NCBI GenBank assembly: GCA_018710795.1
Contig: DVJH01000013.1
Span: 1 to 9,307, forward strand
Length of the DNA stretch: 9,307 bases
DNA from: Candidatus Galligastranaerophilus gallistercoris
GTDB lineage: Bacteria; Cyanobacteriota; Vampirovibrionia; Gastranaerophilales; Gastranaerophilaceae
Reading direction: 5' to 3'
In this document: in pieces, positions 1 to 6,168 of the stretch
Layout: each line of letters begins with the position of its first letter
Numbering within the stretch: the first letter of the stretch is position 1
The notes under the pieces: model-generated
Databases searched by the model: none
What the model was told of the DNA's origin: nothing
Seen by the model: the letters and a program-made list of their open reading frames with translations, nothing else
Program-made: the position numbers and the translations under genes

Positions 1-442
1 TAATGCCCACGGCGCCAAAATATACCGCAAGAACATAAAAAGTCGTCTCGGAACTCCCCACAATTATTGCAGATAGCTTTGAGGCAAAGGAATCTGCGCC
101 CGACATATTGACAATATCAGAAAAAATGCCCAATGAAGCACTCCCCGACATTGACCTTGTAATCATCAGGGGAAGAGTTTCTATCGGGATTTTAAAGTAT
201 TCAAGCGGTGTTTTTAAAACATTTTGAATTACATCAATAGCGCCCGATGCCCTGAACATGGAAACCGAAACAATAATTGCGATAAGATAAGGCAGAATTC
301 TGATTGCAACAAACAGCCCTTCTTTTGCGCCGTCGACAAAGGTTTCATAACAGGGAACTTTTTTAATAATACCGTGAATTAAAATTACAAGAATTATAAA
401 AGGAATAAGCCAGAGAGAAATCATATTTAAAAATTCTTTCAT
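1..442 (-). CDS. spmB: Spore maturation protein B-like membrane protein (SpmB), 3' end cut by window edge
   Basis: The reverse strand from ATG at 442 gives 147 codons without a stop before the window edge, beginning MKEFLNMISLWLIPFIILVI. Recognisable SpmB stretches are a hydrophobic N-terminus (about residues 8-25), KVPCYETFVDGAKEGL (about 30-45), RILPYLIAIIVSVSMFRASGAID (about 48-70), RSMSGSASLGIF (about 100-111) and SSETTFYVLAVYFGAVGI at the edge. These belong to the nucleoside-recognition (Gate) membrane family. About 30 residues seem to be missing, judging from the roughly 178 residues of Bacillus SpmB. In Bacillus, SpmA and SpmB are needed for spore core dehydration, but homologues occur in many non-spore-formers where their transport role is unknown. 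The start lies 3 bases after the spmA stop. A GGAGGG Shine-Dalgarno (454-459) lies inside the spmA end, with a longish 11-base spacing. The pair is presumably one operon. Confidence 0.9.
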   Translation of the reverse strand, partial: MKEFLNMISLWLIPFIILVILIHGIIKKVPCYETFVDGAKEGLFVAIRILPYLIAIIVSVSMFRASGAIDVIQNVLKTPLEYFKIPIETLPLMITRSMSGSASLGIFSDIVNMSGADSFASKLSAIIVGSSETTFYVLAVYFGAVGI

Positions 443-445
443 AAG

Positions 446-1026
446 CTACGCTTCCCTCCAAAATTTTGCAAATATTTTAGCCAGAAAAACGGCAAAAATA
501 AAAGTTGACATCGTTACCAAAAAAACGGGCAGAATAATTTCCACCGGGTTTTGGCACCGGATGCCACAAGTATGGCAAGGACGCTTGAAGGGACAAGCTG
601 AAACCCGGAGGTATTCATTGCCAAAAATATACACATTGAATTTGATGCTTTATCTTTTGAATTTGATTCTTTTTTTAAATCCTTCATTGCTTTAATACCA
701 AACGGAGTTGCCGCATTTGAAAGCCCGAGAGCATTAGCCGAGATATTAAGAGCGATATTGGAAAAAGCGGGGGAGTCTTTCGGAAGTTCATTAAATATAA
801 ATCTCAAAAGAGGAGATATAATTTTTGCAAAAAGCTCGATTAGCCCCGATTTTTGCGCAATTTTTACAAACCCGAGCCAGAGCGCCATAACACCTATTAA
901 AGAAATTGATACTTCAACGGCACGCATTGAAGCCGAAAACATCGCATTTACCGTTTCATCCAGTCTGCCCGAATAAACAGCAAATATTAAAGAAATTAAA
1001 ATTAAAAGAATAAATATTACGTTCAT
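446..1026 (-). pseudogene. spmA: Spore maturation protein A-like membrane protein (SpmA), frameshifted near the C-terminus
   Basis: The ATG at 1026 opens a frame of hydrophobic segments matching SpmA/nucleoside-recognition proteins: N-terminal membrane helix, SISLIGVMALWLGFVKIAQKSG (about residues 40-61), LPKDSPAFSNIALNISANALGLSNAATPFGIKAM (about 80-113) and SMCIFLAMNTSGFQLVPSSVLAI (about 128-150). After residue 159 (GAK) this frame turns into TRWKLFCPFFW and stops at 514. The adjacent frame supplies the expected family ending, starting NPVEIILPVFLV and closing at a TAG at 446-448. The switch is at an A run (plus-strand T549-T552): one extra A would give AKNPVEII and a 193-residue protein, close to the usual 195 or so. 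The cause could be a real disabling deletion or a sequencing/assembly error. I see no convincing slippery heptamer. It is followed by spmB and divergent from the TPR gene. The start has no Shine-Dalgarno. Confidence 0.85.
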
Positions 1027-1034
1027 GACAACCG

Positions 1035-1063
1035 TTTATATAAGACATTTGATTTTACGGCAA
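1035..1063 (-). promoter_or_regulatory. Candidate sigma70-type promoter for spmA-spmB
   Basis: Reading the minus strand, TTGCCG (1063-1058; 4 of 6 matches to TTGACA) is followed after 17 bases by TATAAA (1040-1035; 5 of 6 matches to TATAAT). Transcription would begin near 1028-1027, directly at the spmA ATG at 1026, so the message would have little or no leader. This agrees with the lack of a Shine-Dalgarno there. It is pattern matching only, in AT-rich DNA where such boxes arise by chance. Confidence 0.45.
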
Positions 1064-1123
1064 AAATCATTAAATATGTTAAAAGAAAGTCTAAAAATAG
1101 GTCGTTTGAATGAATAAAAAAGG

Positions 1124-1174
1124 GGTTAATTAACCTATACTTAAACATAGGGAGATTAGGTTAAAAGCGCCTAA
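1124..1174 (+). repeat. Cluster of overlapping inverted repeats ahead of the TPR gene
   Basis: This stretch contains a perfect 12-base palindrome GGTTAATTAACC (1124-1135), CCTAT...ATAGG (1134-1138 with 1147-1151), TTAGG...CCTAA (1156-1160 with 1170-1174), and an 8-base pair TTAACCTA (1130-1137) with TAGGTTAA (1157-1164). Some of these share bases and could not form at the same time. A TATACT box (1136-1141) that could be a -10 element lies inside, but I find no matching -35. An imperfect direct repeat, TAAACATAGGGA (1142-1153) and TAAACAAGGGA (1172-1182), has a 30-base offset; its second copy contains the ribosome binding site. It could be an operator or a leader RNA structure, and chance in AT-rich DNA is not excluded. 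The rest of the intergenic region (1064-1123) shows nothing I can name. Confidence 0.4.
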
Positions 1175-1176
1175 AC

Positions 1177-1181
1177 AAGGG
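1177..1181 (+). promoter_or_regulatory. Shine-Dalgarno AAGGG supporting a TTG start
   Basis: AAGGG lies 7 bases before the TTG at 1189 that opens the long TPR reading frame. The spacing is ideal and no ATG or GTG at a comparable place fits, so this site decides the start. Confidence 0.65.
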
Positions 1182-1188
1182 ATATAAA

Positions 1189-2772
1189 TTGTATAATTAT
1201 AATGTAATAAATCCTGTTAATATTCACTACTCAAAATACCTTGGAAACAAGGGCGGAAATTCTGCCGTTCAAAATGAAGAAGAAAATAACACGGGCAGAC
1301 AAAATGCGCTTACAACCGATGAAAACGGCACAAGAGAGAGATTTCCCAACGGAAACAAGGTTGCAATAGATTATACAAAAAATCAAATAAATATCTCCCA
1401 GGTTCTGCAGGATTTCAGAAGCACCATTGCCGCCATAAATTCTCCCGAAAACGTAGTTGAAGATGTTGAAGCATATCTCGGGCTTGTCAGCAAAGAATCT
1501 TCAAAAGATGAGCCTTCAAGAGAAATTATCCTGTCAAATTTAAGAAACGCCGCAAGAATAACGGACAAATACATTCAAGACAGCTTAAAAAAGCCGTCTA
1601 ATGTCGTGTTGAAATGGGTAGATGCCCTGTTTCAGCAAAGAATCAATCTGAAAGCGGACCCGAACGAAATTAACGAAGATTTCAGAGTCAAAATCCCCGA
1701 AAAACAAGCGCAAAAAACCGTAGAACATAAAGGCGGTCTTACTCCCTTAAAAGAAGATACCGTTGAATTTACCCCGCAAAATAAAGAGCCTGAAGAATCG
1801 GATATTGAGCCTTATCAAATATCTGTTGCAGATAATTATTCACCTTTTATCGAACAGACGCCAGAAGAAACAGCACAGGAAGAAACAAACTTTTCAGAGG
1901 ATACAAACGGAGAATATTCAATATATACAAATGAGCCCGAAGCCGAATTTGAAAACAGGGAAACATATATTGAACCTCAAATTGAAGCGCAGGCGGCCCC
2001 TACAATAAAAGAAGAAGGGCCGTATGCCGCAAAAACGGAAAATGAAAAACTTGCAAAAGAAATTTTACTTGAAGGGAAAATGAATCTTCAAAACGAAGGC
2101 AGCGTCTATGAAACATTAAGAATGTATGACAGGGCGCTTGAACTTATGCAAAACAGCGACAATACAAACTTAAAATCCGCCATTTACTATGAAAGAGCAA
2201 GAATTTTTGACAGTTATGATTATGCCGAACTTGCACTGATTGAATACCATAAAGCAACAAAAACAACCGACGGAAATTTAAGAGCACAGGCGCACATTAA
2301 AATGGGCAACATTTATGACGATTATGTCCAGTTTGAACCTGCCATGGATCAATATTCAATGGCAATTGAAAGTTCCGAAGAAGCAAACAACCCGCAAGGG
2401 AAAACAAGAGCATTAAGATATATCGCTTCAATGTTTGCGGAAAGATTTGATAACGAAGGTTTAACAAGCTTTTCGGATTTAGCCATAGAATCGGCAAAAG
2501 AAACAAAAAGCCCGAAAACAATTGCCGCAACTTATCTTGAAGTTGCCGATAATTATAAATATATAGGAGACGACAAAAAAGCTCTGCAAACATACGGTGC
2601 ATTGGCGCAAGAAAGCGCAATAAGAGATGATTACGATACATTGGCTAAAAATTATATGGAAGCTGCCATGTTAATGGACAAAAAAGGAAACAAGCAAAAA
2701 TCATACGCTCTTATGGTTAAATCAAAAGAATATCAAAGGCTTGCAAGGCTGCAAAGGGCGGAAATTGCCTAA
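1189..2772 (+). CDS. Tetratricopeptide-repeat protein of unknown function, 527 residues, TTG start
   Basis: I do not recognise a named family. The start is TTG with AAGGG 7 bases upstream. Three regions are visible. Residues 1-60 are Asn/Tyr/Gly-rich (MYNYNVINPVNIHYSKYLGN). Residues 65-155 are predicted mostly helical, for example ISQVLQDFRSTIAAI and KKPSNVVLKWVDALFQQRI. Residues 160-280 form an acidic Glu/Pro/Gln/Thr-rich linker, probably disordered. From about residue 285 to 520 there are roughly six TPR-like helical hairpins with the typical small/aromatic spacing, such as SVYETLRMYDRALELM, SAIYYERARIFDSYDYAELALIEYHKA, AQAHIKMGNIYDDYVQFEPAMDQYSMAI, AATYLEVADNYKYIGDDKKALQTYGAL and LAKNYMEAAMLMDKKGNKQKSYALM. 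I see no signal peptide, membrane segment or catalytic motif, so a cytoplasmic scaffold or adaptor is the natural inference. It is transcribed alone, divergent from spmA and convergent with aroB, overlapping the aroB stop by 4 bases. Confidence 0.85.
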   Translation: MYNYNVINPVNIHYSKYLGNKGGNSAVQNEEENNTGRQNALTTDENGTRERFPNGNKVAIDYTKNQINISQVLQDFRSTIAAINSPENVVEDVEAYLGLVSKESSKDEPSREIILSNLRNAARITDKYIQDSLKKPSNVVLKWVDALFQQRINLKADPNEINEDFRVKIPEKQAQKTVEHKGGLTPLKEDTVEFTPQNKEPEESDIEPYQISVADNYSPFIEQTPEETAQEETNFSEDTNGEYSIYTNEPEAEFENRETYIEPQIEAQAAPTIKEEGPYAAKTENEKLAKEILLEGKMNLQNEGSVYETLRMYDRALELMQNSDNTNLKSAIYYERARIFDSYDYAELALIEYHKATKTTDGNLRAQAHIKMGNIYDDYVQFEPAMDQYSMAIESSEEANNPQGKTRALRYIASMFAERFDNEGLTSFSDLAIESAKETKSPKTIAATYLEVADNYKYIGDDKKALQTYGALAQESAIRDDYDTLAKNYMEAAMLMDKKGNKQKSYALMVKSKEYQRLARLQRAEIA

Positions 2773-3824
2773 ATTACTTTTTTAATTTCTTCTTCATTGA
2801 TATCATCAAAAATTTTAACCTCACCCTTACAAACGGGCAGAACAAGGCGTATTTTTGAATTTAATACCTTTTTATCCTGTTTCATTAAATCAATAAATTC
2901 ATCTTTATTAAAAGATAAATTATCATCAGCCAAGAGATTAAATTTATTAATTAAAGAAATTGAAGCATCATAATAATTTTTATCAATTAATTTAAGATTT
3001 AATGAGAGTTGAAATGCGCGCTTCATTCCCATTGCAACAGCCTCGCCGTGGGTGAATTTATTATAGTTAGTAATCGTTTCAATCGCATGTGCAAATGTGT
3101 GCCCGAAATTTAAAACCGCTCTTAAGCCCGATTCTTTTTCATCTATGGATACGACAGAAGCCTTTAGCGAGCAGGATTTAAAAACGATTTCGTCAAACTT
3201 TTCAAACAGTTCATAATCATTGAGTTTGGAAAGGTAATCAAAAAGATAAAATTCTTTTATATCGGAACAATTCTTTTCGATAAAAGCATATTTTACAACT
3301 TCACCGAGCCCGGTTTTGATTTGTTTATCGGGCAAAAAGGATAAAATATCGGTATCAATTAAAACGATTTTTGGCTGATAAAAAGCGCCCAGAAGATTTT
3401 TGCCTTCGTTTGTGTTTATTCCCGTTTTTCCGCCGACCGATGAATCGACTTGTGCCAATAATGTGGTCGGGATTTGTATAAAATCAACCCCCCTTAAAAC
3501 GGTTGCCGCCGCAAAACCTGCGATATCACCCGTAACGCCGCCGCCAAAGGCAACAATACAATCTTTTCTTTCAATTTTTTTCTTTAATAATTCTTCAATT
3601 ACAAACCGATAAGTTTCAAAATTTTTATATTCTTCGCCGTCTTTAATTATTATCCTGTTTTCAAAAAGCGACAAAAAATCGGGAAACAATTTTTCAAGAT
3701 TGTCATTTGTAATTAAAAAATATTTTCTTTTTTGCGGAAAATATTTATCCAAATCGGTAAAAAAGCCTTTTTGGATAATAATTTCATAACTTCTGTCTTT
3801 AAGGTTAACGTTTATTTTTTTCAT
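2769..3824 (-). CDS. aroB: 3-dehydroquinate synthase
   Basis: The 351-residue protein converts DAHP to 3-dehydroquinate, the second shikimate-pathway step, using NAD+ and a divalent metal in the cytoplasm. Family signatures are clear: FGGGVTGDIAGFAA (about residues 93-106, nucleotide binding), QVDSSVGGKTGIN (125-137), GLGEVVKYAFI (172-182), LRAVLNFGHTFAHAIE (234-249) and THGEAVAMGM (258-267). By homology the metal ligands are E175, H242 and H259, with R235, N239 and H246 in the active site. The length is typical. The ATG at 3824 lies inside the end of aroK (20-base overlap) and has no good Shine-Dalgarno, so translation probably depends on ribosomes finishing aroK. It is the last gene of the minus-strand cluster. 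Its TAG stop overlaps the TAA of the convergent TPR gene and no clear terminator follows. Confidence 0.97.
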   Translation of the reverse strand: MKKINVNLKDRSYEIIIQKGFFTDLDKYFPQKRKYFLITNDNLEKLFPDFLSLFENRIIIKDGEEYKNFETYRFVIEELLKKKIERKDCIVAFGGGVTGDIAGFAAATVLRGVDFIQIPTTLLAQVDSSVGGKTGINTNEGKNLLGAFYQPKIVLIDTDILSFLPDKQIKTGLGEVVKYAFIEKNCSDIKEFYLFDYLSKLNDYELFEKFDEIVFKSCSLKASVVSIDEKESGLRAVLNFGHTFAHAIETITNYNKFTHGEAVAMGMKRAFQLSLNLKLIDKNYYDASISLINKFNLLADDNLSFNKDEFIDLMKQDKKVLNSKIRLVLPVCKGEVKIFDDINEEEIKKVI

Positions 3825-4329
3825 AAATATTTAATATCTCATTTGCCGTGTCGTCAACATTTTGCGCCGCATTTACGGTATAATCCGCTTTTTTATAGTT
3901 TTCATCCCTCTTTAACAATAAATCAAACAATGCGGCTTTCGGATCTTTTGTATTAAGCAGCGGGCGGGTTCTATCACCTTTTATTCTTTCATATATTATA
4001 TCGGGAGAAACATTCAGATAAAAAACCGTTCCCAAATTTTTTAATAAAAGAATATTATCTTCGTTTTGAAAGGTTCCGCCGCCCGTGGATAAAATAAAAG
4101 AATTTTTGGATTTAAGTGTTTTAATCATATCTGTTTCAAGGGTTCTAAAATATTTTTCGCCGAATTTTGCAAAAATCTCGGTAATTTTAAGCCCCTCGGT
4201 TTCTTCAATTAAAGAATCAAGATCAATAAAACCAAATCCCGTTTTATCGGACAAAAACTTTCCGACCGTGCTTTTCCCTGACCCCGGCAGACCCGTAAGT
4301 ATTATAGAATTATTTTTTTCTTTGTTCAT
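3805..4329 (-). CDS. aroK: Shikimate kinase
   Basis: The 174-residue P-loop kinase phosphorylates shikimate to shikimate 3-phosphate with ATP. Visible motifs are the Walker A GLPGSGKST (residues 13-21), FIDLDSLIEE with D36 and D38 for Mg and shikimate binding, FGEKYFRTLE with the substrate-binding R62, STGGGT (81-86), the lid GDRTRPLL (118-125) with R120, and RDENYKKAD (141-149) with the second substrate-contacting Arg. Length matches the family. The ATG at 4329 lies 20 bases inside the aroC end, and aroB begins 20 bases inside its own end. No strong Shine-Dalgarno precedes it, pointing to translational coupling within aroC-aroK-aroB. The symbol aroK rather than aroL is by convention, since only one copy is seen. 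Confidence 0.96.
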   Translation of the reverse strand: MNKEKNNSIILTGLPGSGKSTVGKFLSDKTGFGFIDLDSLIEETEGLKITEIFAKFGEKYFRTLETDMIKTLKSKNSFILSTGGGTFQNEDNILLLKNLGTVFYLNVSPDIIYERIKGDRTRPLLNTKDPKAALFDLLLKRDENYKKADYTVNAAQNVDDTANEILNIYEKNKR

Positions 4330-5416
4330 AGTTTCTTAAAGTTTCAATATAACCGTCGCCGCCGAATTTATCAAAAAAAGCATTCAATAAGATAATTGCA
4401 GCCATATTTAAAGCAACCGTACCCATAGCCTCAACCGCGCAGGTATCCGCACGTTCAAAATGTGCTTTTGTTTCTTTATTTTCTTTAATATCAATTGAAT
4501 TCAGGGGTTTTGCCATTGTGGGGATAGGTTTCATCGCAACGGTCAAAATAACGTCTTCGCCGTTTGTCATGCCGCCTTCAATGCCGCCCGAGTTATTTGT
4601 TTTCCTGATTAATTTACCGTTATCAATAAACATCTCATCATGGACCATATCGCCCCTTAAATATGCACATTCTTTCCCGAGACCAATTTCAACCGATTTT
4701 ACGGCGGGAATGCTCATAAGAGCCTGCGCTAAAAGCCCGTCCAATCTTTTATCCCAGTGGGTAAAACTGCCTAAGCCTACGGGAAGATTTTTATAAATAA
4801 CCTTTATAACGCCCCCGAGGCTCACACCGTCTTTTTTTGCGTTATCAATTTCCGATTTAATATCTTCACCCGTTTTACCGTTTATGGAAACAATTTCAAA
4901 AGAGCCTTTTATATTGAAATTTAATAAAATGTTTTGGCATATCGCCCCGACAGCCACTCTTGTTGCGGTTTCCCTTGCGCTTGAGCGCTCCAATATATCC
5001 CTTATATCATCCGCACCGAATTTTATTGAACCCGCATAATCCGCATGTCCCGGGCGAAGCTTTGTAATTTTTTTTTCTTCTATTTTTGACAGGATTTCAT
5101 TTTTTGTATCGTCATCCATTGAATCAAAATCAAACTTTTCAACGCTCATCGGGATTTTCCAATTTTCAAAATCCCTGTTTTTAATTTCAATGCAAATTGG
5201 AGAGCCTGTTGTTTTAGAAAACCTTACACCCGATTTAACTTCAATCGTGTCGGTCTCAATTTTCATTCTTCCGCCTCTGCCGTAACCTTTTTGGCGGTTT
5301 TTTAATTCATTATTTATAAAATCAAAATCAAGTTCATAGCCGTAGCCGATGCCTTCAATTATGGCATTTAAGCATTTTCCGTGAGACTCTCCCGAGGTTA
5401 AAAATCTGATTGTCAA
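4310..5416 (-). CDS. aroC: Chorismate synthase
   Basis: The 368-residue FMN-dependent enzyme converts 5-enolpyruvylshikimate 3-phosphate to chorismate, the last common step of aromatic synthesis. All three family signatures are present: GESHGKCLNAIIEGIGYG (residues 9-26, catalytic His in SHG), the RPGHADYAGSIKFG and ERSSARETATRVAVGAI block (121-159), and GGIEGGMTNGEDV with MKPIPTM (277-301). HFERADTCAVEAMGTVALNM follows at 319-338. The start is TTG: it opens MTIRFLTSGESHG, the normal family N-terminus, and has a strong GGGAG site 6 bases upstream. The start lies 14 bases after the stop of the Nif3-like gene. Its 3' end overlaps aroK by 20 bases. Confidence 0.97.
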   Translation of the reverse strand: MTIRFLTSGESHGKCLNAIIEGIGYGYELDFDFINNELKNRQKGYGRGGRMKIETDTIEVKSGVRFSKTTGSPICIEIKNRDFENWKIPMSVEKFDFDSMDDDTKNEILSKIEEKKITKLRPGHADYAGSIKFGADDIRDILERSSARETATRVAVGAICQNILLNFNIKGSFEIVSINGKTGEDIKSEIDNAKKDGVSLGGVIKVIYKNLPVGLGSFTHWDKRLDGLLAQALMSIPAVKSVEIGLGKECAYLRGDMVHDEMFIDNGKLIRKTNNSGGIEGGMTNGEDVILTVAMKPIPTMAKPLNSIDIKENKETKAHFERADTCAVEAMGTVALNMAAIILLNAFFDKFGGDGYIETLRNYEQRKK

Positions 5417-5422
5417 AATTCA

Positions 5423-5427
5423 CTCCC
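5423..5427 (-). promoter_or_regulatory. Shine-Dalgarno GGGAG deciding the TTG start of aroC
   Basis: On the minus strand GGGAG sits 6 bases ahead of the TTG at 5416-5414, within the 14-base gap after the Nif3-like gene. With the conserved N-terminal sequence it fixes the unusual start codon. Confidence 0.75.
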
Positions 5428-5430
5428 AAA

Positions 5431-6168
5431 CTAAATATATACCCAGGGCACATGCTCATTTGCAATGATAACTTCAACGCCCGTTTTTGCAATTAAACCC
5501 TGAATTAAAGGTAAAACAGGGATTTCAGAATCAAAATGTCCGATATCCGCAGCGGCAAAGTTTCTGACTTCAAGTGCGGAATGAAATTTAATGTCGCCCG
5601 TCAGATACAAATCTATGTCATATTCCCTTAATTTTTTAATATAGCTTCCGCCGGCACCTGCGCAAAGCGCAATGTTTTTAACGGTTGTAACGCCCGAAGG
5701 GTTAATCAGTTTAATTCTGTCCGCATCAAGAGCCAATTTAACGAAATCCAAAAATTCTTCAAGCGCAACTTCGTCTTTCAGATGAGAAATTTTAATATAG
5801 TCATCAACCGTAATTAAATTTTTTAAACCCAAAACCCCCGCAAGCGCATCGGTTGTGGAGCCGTATGTTTTATCAAGGTTTGTGTGCGCCGAATAAACGC
5901 TTATATTGTGCCTTATTGCTTCAATTATAACCGAATCGTCTATTGCATTTAATCTGTCAAAAATTAAAGGATGGTGAGTGATAATTAAATCGCAGTCGTT
6001 TGTAATTGCCTGTTCAAGACTTTCTTTCGTAAGCGACAGCGCAACCATAACCTTATTTGTATAATCGTGGCATAAATTTATCTGCCAGCCCGAATTATCC
6101 CAGGGTTCCATTAAATCAAGCGAGGCGTATTTTTCAATTTTTGAGATAATATCTTCCGTTTTTATCAT
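5431..6168 (-). CDS. Nif3-like dinuclear metal center protein (YbgI/YqfO family)
   Basis: The 245-residue protein is a full-length short-form Nif3/DUF34 member. Conserved features are the N-terminal PWDNSGWQI (residues 22-30), the metal-binding DLIITHHPLIF (60-70, H65 and H66), YSAHTNLDKTYGSTTDALA (92-110, H95 and D99), ALCAGAGGSYIKK (167-179), DLYLTGDIKFH (186-196) and GHFDSEIPVLP (210-220, H211 and E215). The family forms toroidal hexamers with two metal ions per subunit. Its reaction is unsettled, and an old GTP cyclohydrolase annotation should not be trusted. Many Gram-positive members carry a central PII-like insertion, which is absent here. Its ATG overlaps the coaBC stop in an ATGA junction, with a GGAG site (6177-6180) 8 bases upstream, so it is probably co-translated with coaBC. 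aroC follows after 14 bases. Confidence 0.93.
   Translation of the reverse strand: MIKTEDIISKIEKYASLDLMEPWDNSGWQINLCHDYTNKVMVALSLTKESLEQAITNDCDLIITHHPLIFDRLNAIDDSVIIEAIRHNISVYSAHTNLDKTYGSTTDALAGVLGLKNLITVDDYIKISHLKDEVALEEFLDFVKLALDADRIKLINPSGVTTVKNIALCAGAGGSYIKKLREYDIDLYLTGDIKFHSALEVRNFAAADIGHFDSEIPVLPLIQGLIAKTGVEVIIANEHVPWVYI

Noticed and set aside
549..552. Programmed -1 frameshift in spmA
   Set aside because: The local sequence GCC AAA ACC does not fit an X XXY YYZ heptamer in frame, and I see no clear stimulatory SD or hairpin. A missing A is simpler.
1076..1117. Short reading frame (13 codons) between spmA and the TPR gene, starting MLKESLKIG
   Set aside because: It is too short, has no convincing ribosome binding site, and no family resemblance. 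It overlaps the region better read as regulatory.
2297..2641. Open frame (114 codons) on the minus strand inside the TPR gene
   Set aside because: It is a shadow of the TPR frame with no motif or start signal.
2740..2790. Possible rho-independent terminator at the convergent gene ends
   Set aside because: The best hairpin I can draw has only about 4-5 pairs, with a bulge or no adjacent T run, so I do not call it.
4518..4796. Open frame (92 codons) on the plus strand inside aroC
   Set aside because: It is antisense to the well-conserved chorismate synthase signatures and has no independent support.
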